The notes beneath the pieces are model-generated. The model was not told where the DNA came from and searched no databases. It saw only the letters and a list, made by a program, of their open reading frames with translations. This document shows, piece by piece, positions 7,156 through 12,720 of a stretch of DNA of 15,133 bases. Each line of letters begins with the position of its first letter. Positions within the stretch are counted from its first letter, which is position 1. Made by a program: the position numbers and the translations under genes. The DNA comes from Gemmatimonadota bacterium. Lineage in GTDB: Bacteria; Gemmatimonadota; Gemmatimonadetes; Gemmatimonadales; GWC2-71-9. The stretch spans positions 7,460 through 22,592 of the forward strand of contig QHTX01000174.1 of the NCBI GenBank assembly GCA_003220975.1, in the 5' to 3' direction.

Positions 7156-7748
7156 GCCGCGGCGGCGCACGCCCGCCCATCCTGGTGCTGGTGATGGGCG
7201 GCGCCTTCGCGCTGCTTGTGATCTCGCTCCTCGTCGGGTCCCTCACCCAGCCGGAGCTCCCGCCCTACACGCCGACCGCGCTCGCGCCCCTGCGGGTCGG
7301 AGACTCCCTCGTGGGCCCCGCGACCTACACGCTCGATGCGTCCGCGACCGAGCAGTGGCGCTACTTCGATTTCGCCCGCAACTCGGCGGTCGACTCGGGG
7401 CCGTGGGACCTGGCGTTCCGGCGGTTTCACGTGATCGCGGCGGCGGGCGGCGGGATCGTCGACCTGGGCGTCGTGCCGTTCGATTCGGTGCGCGAGCTTC
7501 CCGTCGGGGGGTACCTACCCAATAGCCCCGGGCCCGACACCACCAACCCGGGCGTCGGCAAGTGGTACGACTACAGCATGCTCAGTCACCTGCTCACGTC
7601 CCGGCACCACGTGTATGGAGTGCGAACCGCGACGGGACGCTACGCGAAGCTCGAGTTGCTCGCCTACTATTGCCGCGAAGCCGGCACCGCGTGCATCACG
7701 TTTCGCTACGCTTACCAGGGAAACGGCACCGCGCGCGTCGCCCGCTGA
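7152..7748 (+). CDS. HmuY-like membrane-anchored protein
   Basis: The 198-residue product starts at GTG 7152, which overlaps the pruA stop. Residues about 8-30 (PPILVLVMGGAFALLVISLL and following) form one hydrophobic helix without a lipobox, so the protein is probably anchored in the inner membrane with its body outside. The body has the HmuY pattern: YTLDASATEQWRYFDF, then PWDLAFRRFHV, KWYDYSML, YGVRTATGRYAKLELLAYY and a final TFRYAYQGNG. HmuY proteins of Bacteroidetes bind heme at the cell surface for uptake; the axial heme histidines differ among family members and I cannot assign them here (His143 and neighbours are not verified). Two Cys in YYCREAGTACITF could form a disulfide. Coupling to proline catabolism is unusual and unexplained. 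A hairpin terminator follows at 7774-7804. Confidence 0.8.
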   Translation: MSRGGARPPILVLVMGGAFALLVISLLVGSLTQPELPPYTPTALAPLRVGDSLVGPATYTLDASATEQWRYFDFARNSAVDSGPWDLAFRRFHVIAAAGGGIVDLGVVPFDSVRELPVGGYLPNSPGPDTTNPGVGKWYDYSMLSHLLTSRHHVYGVRTATGRYAKLELLAYYCREAGTACITFRYAYQGNGTARVAR

Positions 7749-7773
7749 CTCGAGACCGCTTTCACTAAGGAAA

Positions 7774-7804
7774 GAGCCCCCGGTCGGAGCGCGACCGGGG
7801 GCTC
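7774..7804. terminator. Bidirectional hairpin terminator between convergent genes
   Basis: Bases 7774-7786 and 7792-7804 form a perfect 13-bp stem with a 5-base loop. It lies 26 bases after the HmuY-like stop and 23 bases after the DUF5679 stop. On the minus strand it is followed by a T-rich stretch (TTTCCTTAGTG); on the plus strand the following sequence (AGGTTGTCGG) is less U-rich, so it should work best for the minus-strand gene. Confidence 0.85.
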
Positions 7805-7826
7805 AGGTTGTCGGCTTCTGTTCGGC

Positions 7827-8003
7827 TTACTTGGGCGGCAGGATCTTGAACATCCCGGTGCCGCACACTGGGCATACGCCCTTCAAGGCGGGCCGGCCGT
7901 TCGCCATCTTCACCTGCTGCGCGTTGGAGATCTTGCGCTTGGCCTTGCACTTCACACAGTACCCTTCGTCCGCGGCCATCGGGCTCTTTCCACCCTTCGC
8001 CAT
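7827..8003 (-). CDS. DUF5679-type small four-cysteine (zinc ribbon) protein
   Basis: A 58-residue protein starting at ATG 8003, with a strong GGAGGAG ribosome binding site about five bases upstream. Two CxxC knuckles, YCVKCKAK (Cys16, Cys19) and VCPVCGTGMFKI (Cys44, Cys47), flank the segment VKMANGRPALKG; the whole is the DUF5679 pattern found as short stand-alone proteins and at the C-terminus of some topoisomerases. It most likely binds one zinc and may contact nucleic acid through its many lysines (11 Lys or Arg in the first 42 residues); its true role is unknown. It lies downstream of the CDGSH gene in the same direction but appears to have its own promoter at 8055-8060. Confidence 0.9.
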   Translation of the reverse strand: MAKGGKSPMAADEGYCVKCKAKRKISNAQQVKMANGRPALKGVCPVCGTGMFKILPPK

Positions 8004-8018
8004 TTGGCTCCTCCGTTC

Positions 8019-8042
8019 GGGGGCAGGGGGGCAGGGGGCAGG
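8019..8042 (+). repeat. G-tract tandem repeat in the DUF5679 leader
   Basis: Runs of 5, 6, 5 and 2 G are separated by CA, giving three tandem copies of a GGGGGCA-like unit on the plus strand. The DUF5679 transcript would carry the complementary C-rich version in its leader, just upstream of its ribosome binding site. The last run has only two G, so a three-tetrad quadruplex from this stretch alone is not guaranteed. Confidence 0.6.
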
Positions 8043-8054
8043 AACGGTGACAAC

Positions 8055-8060
8055 ATAATA
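8055..8060 (-). promoter_or_regulatory. Candidate -10 box for the DUF5679 gene
   Basis: TATTAT in the context GGGGTATTATG, identical over 11 bases to the box before the cupredoxin lipoprotein gene (2075-2080). It lies 51 bases before the ATG at 8003 and 8 bases downstream of the CDGSH stop codon. No -35 of normal spacing is evident. Confidence 0.45.
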
Positions 8061-8068
8061 CCCCCCGC

Positions 8069-8320
8069 TTACGCCGTGGGAGCCGGGCCGGCCGGGGGGG
8101 CCGGGGGGGTGTCGCAAAACCCGATCCGTTTGTGAGTTCCGTCACAAAACGGTTTGGTCGCCGAGCCCCCACAACGGCACAGGACAACGACTTCCGCCGG
8201 TCGCCCGTCCTTTCGGGGGGGCACCGGCAGCTCCCGTCCGTCGACCGTCACGATCCGGACGGGCCCCTGAACGACGAGCGGTCCGTTGGGTTTCGGGGTG
8301 ATGGTGATGGCGTCGCTCAT
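8069..8320 (-). CDS. CDGSH-type iron-sulfur protein
   Basis: An 83-residue protein from ATG 8320. The motif LCRCGGSATKPFCDGTHKRIGF supplies Cys48, Cys50, Cys59 and His63, the three-Cys one-His ligand set for a labile [2Fe-2S] cluster in the mitoNEET/CDGSH family; the N-terminal half (ITITPKPNGPLVVQGPVRIV) is the usual beta-strand lead-in of the short bacterial type. Family members act in iron-sulfur or redox homeostasis; the specific role is not established. The C-terminus is a low-complexity Ala/Pro tail (72-83) encoded by a very G-rich plus-strand stretch. A longer reading upstream of 8320 is not homologous-looking. A TATTAT box ends seven bases before the ATG, the geometry of a leaderless transcript; an alternative ribosome binding site GGGAGG sits too far (13 bases) to be ideal. 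Confidence 0.92.
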   Translation of the reverse strand: MSDAITITPKPNGPLVVQGPVRIVTVDGRELPVPPRKDGRPAEVVVLCRCGGSATKPFCDGTHKRIGFCDTPPAPPAGPAPTA

Positions 8321-8327
8321 GCCTCTA

Positions 8328-8333
8328 ATAATA
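8328..8333 (-). promoter_or_regulatory. Candidate -10 box for the CDGSH gene, leaderless geometry
   Basis: TATTAT on the minus strand, five of six matches to consensus, with seven bases between its end and the ATG at 8320. Transcription starting at the usual distance would begin at or next to the start codon. No -35 is recognisable. Confidence 0.45.
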
Positions 8334-8408
8334 GCCTCCCTCCCCCCTTGAAAGCCGCTTGAGGCCCCGATCGCAGCGTGCTCTCTCACGTCCTGCTCGG
8401 GGGGAAGC

Positions 8409-8924
8409 ATGCGGGCGCTCGGCTTCGGTCTCATCGTCGTCACCGGGTTGGCTTGTGCCGCCCCATGCTCCGCGGTCGCGCAGCAGGCGACGTCGTTCGA
8501 CGCCGGGGTGCTGGGGGCGGCGAACCCGTTCCAGCCGAACGCGGCCCTCGGGCAGGTCGGCCTGCGCGTCGCGACGGTGCGACCGCAGACGGTCGGGGTC
8601 GACTTCGCGCTCGCGACCCTCCCAGTCGCCGCGGCGTACGGCGTCCTGGTGCTCGGTGCCGACCTCGACGCGAGCTGGACGGTCGCGCTGAGCGACGGCG
8701 TGCGCTTGATGCCGCGGGGCGGCGTGAGCAGCGCGTTCGGCGTGGCCCTCGATGGGGACGGCGGTGCCGGCGCGGTAGTGGGCTACAACGCCGGCATCGG
8801 CCTGCTGCAGCGCACCAGTCCCACGACGGCGGTGCGCTTGGACTACACCTACCGTCGGTTGGTGATCGACCAGGAGCGCCTGCCGCTGTCGAGCCTCACG
8901 ATTGGTTTCGTCTGGATGCATTGA
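8409..8924 (+). CDS. Small secreted outer-membrane beta-barrel-like protein
   Basis: The 171-residue product starts at ATG 8409 after a GGGGGGAAG ribosome binding site. A signal peptide covers about residues 1-25, ending SAVAQ. The rest shows alternating strands rich in Gly, Val and aromatic residues (VGVDFALATL, VLVLGADLDASWTVAL, TAVRLDYTYRRLVI, SSLTIGFVWM), consistent with a small eight-strand outer-membrane barrel, though the last residue is His rather than the usual Phe. The signal sequence contains GLAC at Cys16, so a lipoprotein reading is possible but less likely. No known family was recognised. It is divergent from the CDGSH gene and 44 bases ahead of the SSP411-type gene. Confidence 0.75.
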   Translation: MRALGFGLIVVTGLACAAPCSAVAQQATSFDAGVLGAANPFQPNAALGQVGLRVATVRPQTVGVDFALATLPVAAAYGVLVLGADLDASWTVALSDGVRLMPRGGVSSAFGVALDGDGGAGAVVGYNAGIGLLQRTSPTTAVRLDYTYRRLVIDQERLPLSSLTIGFVWMH

Positions 8925-8950
8925 CGGGAACGGGCGGGGGCGGCGCAGGG

Positions 8951-8956
8951 TATCTT
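8951..8956 (+). promoter_or_regulatory. Candidate -10 box for the SSP411-type gene
   Basis: TATCTT, four of six consensus matches, ends 12 bases before the ATG at 8969. The bases between (CCAGCCGCCCCC) hold no ribosome binding site. TTGACG at 8921-8926 looks like a -35 but is 24 bases away, too far for a standard promoter. Confidence 0.3.
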
Positions 8957-8968
8957 CCAGCCGCCCCC

Positions 8969-10498
8969 ATGCGTACGCTGTCGTCGCTCTTCCTCGGGCT
9001 CTCCACCGTCGCCTGCGTCTCCGAGCACGGGCCACTCACCAATCGCATGGCGCAGTCGGCGACGCCGTACCTGGCGCGCGCCGCGCGCCAGCCCGTGAGC
9101 TGGCAGCCGTGGGGGCGCGATGCGTTCGCGCTCGCGGCCCGGCTCGATCGGCCGATTCTCCTGTACGTCGGCGCCGACGACTGCCGCTGGTGCGGCGTCA
9201 TGGATCGCGAGGTGTACGGCGATCCCGGGCTCGGCGCCATGATCGATTCGTTGTTCGTCCCTGTGCGGGTGGACCGCGACGAGCGGCCCGACGTCGCGGA
9301 CCGCTACGCCGCGGCGGTGCGCCTACTCGCCGGGCTGGGCGGCTATCCCATCACCGCGTTCCTCACGCCCGACGGCTCGGCCTTCTTCGGCGGCACCTAC
9401 TTCCCCCTCGACGACCCGGTGACGGGGCGGGGACTGCGCCAGCTCCTCCCCGAAGTGGCCAAGACCTACCGCGAGCAGCGCGCCTCCGTCGTGCAGCGCG
9501 CGGCCCTGGTGCGGCAGCTGTCGCTCAGCCGCGGCGGCTTCCCGCACGGCGTGTTGCAGCCGGCCGCGGTGCGGCTCCAGATCGAGGCGGTCCGTGCGGC
9601 GCTCGCGGCGGCGGGCCGAACCCGTGCGTCCCTCGGCTTGGTGCAGGCGCGGGCGGCGGGGCTGATGCTCGCCACGTACGCCCGCACCGGGGACCCGAGC
9701 TACCTCGCGCCCGCGCGTGTCGTGCTCGACGTGCTGGTCGACTCTGCCGACGCCGCGCTGGCGGAGAGCACGCGCGATGACCCACCGGGGCTGGTGCGCG
9801 CCGCGCTGCTCGGTGACCTCGCGTCGGGCTGGGCGGCGACGGGGGACCTCCGGTACCTGGGGGAAGCGCAGCACCTGGTCCGGCGTCTGGCGGGCGAGGT
9901 GGGCCGGACCGAAGATCGCGCGGTTTTCGCGGATCGCGAGGCCTACGTCATCGGCGCGATCTTGGACGCGGCGCCCGCGGTGGGCGATTCGGCGGCGGCG
10001 ACGCGCGCGCGGGCCGCGCTCGACACCCTGCTCAAGCGGGCGTATGCCCGGGGGCGCGGGGTGCGGCACGTCGCGGGCGCCGGCGGCCCCGTGCGCCCCC
10101 TGCTCCAGGACCAGACGCAGGTGGCGTGGGCCTGCCTCGCCGCCTACGACGCATCGCTCTCGAACCGACGCTACCTCGCGATCGCCGAGGACCTCGTCGC
10201 CGTGTTGGAGCGCGACTTCAGCGATTCCACGGGGGGCGGCTACTTCGACGTCGCCGCATCCGATCCCGCCGCGCCCGCGCTGGCGGACCGCGCCAAGCCG
10301 GTGCTGGACGAGCTCCTCCCCGGGGCCAACGCGTGGCTGGCCCGGGTCCTGTTGCGCCTCGCCGAGGCGACGCAGGACGCGCGCTACCGGCGGCGCGCCG
10401 AAGCGACGCTTGAAGCGTTCGCGGGCGCCGTGGCGGGCGAAGCGATGCGGGCGTCGACCTACCTCGCGGCCGCGCAGCACGCCCTGGCGGCGCGCTAG
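8969..10498 (+). CDS. Lipoprotein-type SSP411/YyaL (DUF255) thioredoxin-fold protein, shortened
   Basis: The 509-residue product begins MRTLSSLFLGLSTVAC, a short lipoprotein-like signal with Cys16. The N-terminal half is the SSP411/YyaL thioredoxin-like domain: NRMAQSATPYLARAARQPVS, PWGRDAF, then DDCRWCGVMDREVY with a CxxC pair (Cys72, Cys75), VDRDERPDVADRY, and GGYPITAFLTPDGSAFFGG. The remainder is Ala/Leu-rich helical sequence matching the family's alpha/alpha-toroid, sugar-epimerase-like half, including DQTQVAWACLAAYDA and LLPGANAWLARVLLRLA. Typical members are cytosolic and about 670-700 residues, so this one is roughly 170 residues shorter and apparently exported. The family's biochemical role is unknown; an enzymatic redox or sugar function is speculation. 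No ribosome binding site precedes the ATG, which agrees with a leaderless start from the box at 8951. Confidence 0.88.
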   Translation: MRTLSSLFLGLSTVACVSEHGPLTNRMAQSATPYLARAARQPVSWQPWGRDAFALAARLDRPILLYVGADDCRWCGVMDREVYGDPGLGAMIDSLFVPVRVDRDERPDVADRYAAAVRLLAGLGGYPITAFLTPDGSAFFGGTYFPLDDPVTGRGLRQLLPEVAKTYREQRASVVQRAALVRQLSLSRGGFPHGVLQPAAVRLQIEAVRAALAAAGRTRASLGLVQARAAGLMLATYARTGDPSYLAPARVVLDVLVDSADAALAESTRDDPPGLVRAALLGDLASGWAATGDLRYLGEAQHLVRRLAGEVGRTEDRAVFADREAYVIGAILDAAPAVGDSAAATRARAALDTLLKRAYARGRGVRHVAGAGGPVRPLLQDQTQVAWACLAAYDASLSNRRYLAIAEDLVAVLERDFSDSTGGGYFDVAASDPAAPALADRAKPVLDELLPGANAWLARVLLRLAEATQDARYRRRAEATLEAFAGAVAGEAMRASTYLAAAQHALAAR

Positions 10499-10566
10499 GC
10501 TCCTTCCCCCTGGCGCCCCGCACCACCGCAGTGGTAGCGTGACGCCCTAATCTCCATGCAGGTCAT

Positions 10567-11115
10567 ATGGGTGTGAGGGGAGACCCCTCCGACGCGGAGG
10601 TGGTAGCCCGGGTGCTCGGCGGTGATCGCGAGGTGTTCGGCCTCGTGATTCGTCGCTACGAGACGGGGCTCGTGCGGTTCGCCACGCGGATGCTGGGAAG
10701 CAGCGATGCCGCCGCCGATGCGGTGGCGGAGAGCTTCGTGCGGGCGTACCGCCATCTGGCGAGCTGTCGCGATCCGGCGCGGTTGCGCACGTGGCTGTAT
10801 CGCATCGTCGCAAACCGGTGCAAGAGCCACTTGGCCCGACGACCGATCGCCGACGTCCCGCTCGACGACGCTCCGCCGGTGGCCGATCCGGCGGACTCCC
10901 ACGGAGCGTTGGAGCGCGCCGAGCAGCTGGCGCTCGTGGAGCGGGCGCTGGCGCAGCTGTCTCCCGAGAAGCGGGAGGCATTTGTGCTGAAGCACGTGGA
11001 GGGGCTGAGCTATCAGGAGATGGCCGCCGTGACGGGCGAGCGCATCCCGACGCTCAAGATGCGCGTGCATCGCGCGCGCGAAGCACTGTTGCACGTATTG
11101 GAGGACCACGCATGA
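10567..11115 (+). CDS. ECF (RpoE-like) sigma factor
   Basis: A 182-residue group-4 sigma factor directing RNA polymerase to a regulon in response to an extracytoplasmic signal. Region 2 spans about 8-75 (DAEVVARVLGGDREVFGLVI, AAADAVAESFVRAYRHL, RLRTWLYRIVANRCKSHL) and region 4 about 122-178 (LSPEKREAFVLKHVEGLSYQ, EMAAVTGERIPTLKMRVHRA). No extra domain is fused. ATG 10567 was used; GTG 10573 two codons later is also possible, and neither has a strong ribosome binding site. The stop overlaps the start of the next gene (ATGA at 11112-11115), the classic sigma/anti-sigma arrangement. The preceding intergenic stretch 10499-10566 contains TAATCT at 10548-10553 as a possible -10, but an autoregulatory ECF promoter could not be recognised. 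Confidence 0.95.
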   Translation: MGVRGDPSDAEVVARVLGGDREVFGLVIRRYETGLVRFATRMLGSSDAAADAVAESFVRAYRHLASCRDPARLRTWLYRIVANRCKSHLARRPIADVPLDDAPPVADPADSHGALERAEQLALVERALAQLSPEKREAFVLKHVEGLSYQEMAAVTGERIPTLKMRVHRAREALLHVLEDHA

Positions 11116-11726
11116 ACCCGATTGATCCGAGGATCCATCAGGCGCTCGACGGCGAGATCGCCCGGGGCAACCTGCCGGCGGACCTGCGGCGCGCGGTGGA
11201 GCGCCTGGACGCCGCGGCGGAGCTCCTCGCCGCGGCCGCGCCGGCCGCCGGCCTCGAATCGCGGGTGATGGCGGGCATCCGGCGGCCGCTGCCGTCGCGC
11301 GCGCGCCGGCTGGTGCGCTGGTTGTCGACGCCGCAGACTGTGATGGTCCGCATCCGCCCCGCCTGGAGCCTCGCCCTGGCGGCGGCGGTGACGCTGCTGG
11401 CGCTGGTCCCCCTGGGGGACCGGTGGGGCGGCCCGATGCTGGGCGAGCACGAAGGTATCGCCCAGTTCGTCGGCCGCTTCCCGGGCGCCCGTTCGGTGCA
11501 CGTCGTGGGATCGTTCAACGATTGGCGCACCGGCACGATCGCGCTCGAGGGCCCTGACCACGACGGCGTGTGGCGCGGCGCCCTCGTCCTCCCCGCCGGC
11601 ACGTACGAGTACATGTTCGTGGTGGACGGGGAGCGCTGGATCCCGGACCACCTGGCGGAGCGCGAGGTGGCGGACAACTTCGGCCGGGAAAACTCGATCG
11701 TGATCGTGCGAGCCGTCAGGCGATGA
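11112..11726 (+). CDS. Putative anti-sigma factor with extracytoplasmic CBM48/AMPK-beta glycogen-binding domain
   Basis: The 204-residue product has three parts. Residues 1-80 are a helical, charged cytosolic segment (IHQALDGEIARGNLPADLRR and onward) without the HxxxCxxC zinc motif of classical ZAS anti-sigma factors. Residues about 84-102 (AWSLALAAAVTLLALVPLG) form one membrane helix. Residues about 117-200 are an E-set/CBM48 domain: VHVVGSFNDW, LVLPAGTYEYMFVVDGERW, and ENSIVIV. Trp138 and Trp176 fall where AMPK-beta places its sugar-stacking tryptophans, and Asn194 near its conserved Asn, while the usual Lys is Met168. The four-base overlap with the sigma gene and the topology argue that it holds the sigma factor and senses a glucan-like or other ligand outside the cytosol. 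The anti-sigma role is inferred from position, not from a recognised motif. Confidence 0.85.
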   Translation: MNPIDPRIHQALDGEIARGNLPADLRRAVERLDAAAELLAAAAPAAGLESRVMAGIRRPLPSRARRLVRWLSTPQTVMVRIRPAWSLALAAAVTLLALVPLGDRWGGPMLGEHEGIAQFVGRFPGARSVHVVGSFNDWRTGTIALEGPDHDGVWRGALVLPAGTYEYMFVVDGERWIPDHLAEREVADNFGRENSIVIVRAVRR

Positions 11727-12388
11727 GGCTGGTCCTCCTCGTCCCCGCGCTCCTCGCCGCGCCGCTCGCCGCGCAGTCGGTGCGCGATCGGCTCGAGGGC
11801 CGCGTGCCCGCGGAGGCGATCGCCACCATCGACTCGCTGGTCCAGGTCGCGGCACAGGACAGCCTGCCTACCGAGCCGCTGGTGCAGAAGGCGCTCGAAG
11901 GCGGGGCCAAGCACGTGGCGGCGCCGCGGGTCGTCGCCGCGGTGCAGGTCGGCCTCACCCAGCTGCGCGACGGCCGCGACCTCCTCGTCCGGGCCGGTGA
12001 CCTACCGCCGGTCACGCCGGGCGAGGTCACGACGGTGGTGTGGGCGCTGCGACGCGGCCTCCCCGCCGCCGTGGTCGGGCGGATCGTCGCGGCGCTGCCA
12101 CGTCCGCCGCGGGCCGCCGCGATGCACGCGGTCGCCGATCTCGTGGCGCATCGCTTCGACCCCGATTCCGGCACCGCGCTGATCATCGACGCTATTCACC
12201 AGGGGCTGCGCGAGGGCCGGCTGCTCGACGTGTCCACGGCGGCGATCCAGGAGCTGCAGCGCGGTCGCACGCATGCGGAGGCTCTCGCCGTGGTGCGCCA
12301 GGAGCTGCCCAACGTCCCGGCCGCCCCGAGGCCAACGCGTGCGGCAGTGGTGCGAGCGCGACGGCCGCCCGGCCAACAGCCGCCATGA
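11723..12388 (+). CDS. Secreted helical protein of unknown function, third gene of sigma operon
   Basis: The 221-residue product starts at ATG 11723, whose ATGA overlaps the previous stop, so it is translationally coupled. Residues 1-18 form a signal peptide (MRLVLLVPALLAAPLAAQ). The mature part is predicted mostly helical, with an amphipathic series (IATIDSLVQVAAQ, APRVVAAVQVGLTQLRDGRD, GEVTTVVWALRRGLPAAVVG, AIIDAIHQGLREG-like, VSTAAIQELQRGRTHAEALA) and a basic Arg/Pro-rich tail (about 200-221). No cysteine, metal motif or known family was recognised. Three in-phase genes with four-base overlaps suggest that it works with the sigma/CBM48 pair, for example as a periplasmic regulator or effector; this is inference from context only. 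Confidence 0.8.
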   Translation: MRLVLLVPALLAAPLAAQSVRDRLEGRVPAEAIATIDSLVQVAAQDSLPTEPLVQKALEGGAKHVAAPRVVAAVQVGLTQLRDGRDLLVRAGDLPPVTPGEVTTVVWALRRGLPAAVVGRIVAALPRPPRAAAMHAVADLVAHRFDPDSGTALIIDAIHQGLREGRLLDVSTAAIQELQRGRTHAEALAVVRQELPNVPAAPRPTRAAVVRARRPPGQQPP

Positions 12389-12506
12389 CGGTGATCGTTT
12401 CACGCTGCAACGCATCGAGCCCGCGTGACGCGCGGGGGACGTCGCGGGTCTCAACCGTGAAGCGGGCCAGGGTGGTCCGCCCTATCCCTCCTGGAGGTAT
12501 CACGAC

Positions 12507-12713
12507 ATGATTCGTCGCACGCTCCTCGCGCTGGCGCTCCTCGCCGCTCCCGCCATCGTGGTGGCGCAGCAGCCGTCCCCGATGCAGGGTCAGGCGCCCG
12601 CGGCCGACACTTCGAAGGCGAAGACGGCGGCCAAGAAGGGGGCCAAGAAGCACGGGAAGAAGCCCGCCGCCAAGCCCGCGGCGGCCAAGGACACCAGCAA
12701 GTCCAAGATGTAA
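12507..12713 (+). CDS. Tiny secreted Lys/Ala-rich protein
   Basis: The 68-residue product starts at ATG 12507 with a perfect GGAGG nine bases upstream, the clearest ribosome binding site in this part of the window. Residues 1-20 are a signal peptide (MIRRTLLALALLAAPAIVVA) followed by QQ. The mature 48 residues are low complexity: Lys, Ala, Pro, with KTAAKKGAKKHGKKPAAKPA and a SKSKM end, strongly cationic and resembling histone H1 tails or acid-shock-type proteins. The signal peptide plus ideal ribosome binding site argue that it is a real gene rather than a random reading. Function unknown; binding of anionic surface polymers or DNA in the periplasm is possible. It follows the sigma operon by 118 bases and is convergent with argJ, seven bases away. 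Confidence 0.75.
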   Translation: MIRRTLLALALLAAPAIVVAQQPSPMQGQAPAADTSKAKTAAKKGAKKHGKKPAAKPAAAKDTSKSKM

Positions 12714-12720
12714 GGCGCGG

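Noticed and set aside
8921..8926. TTGACG as -35 of the SSP411-type gene
   Set aside because: It overlaps the previous stop codon and is 24 bases from the -10-like TATCTT, too far for a standard promoter.
12420..12436. CCCGCG/CGCGGG hairpin after the sigma operon as a terminator
   Set aside because: Only six base pairs and no following U-tract; alternative pairing with 12443-12451 is equally good. Not convincing in this GC-rich context.
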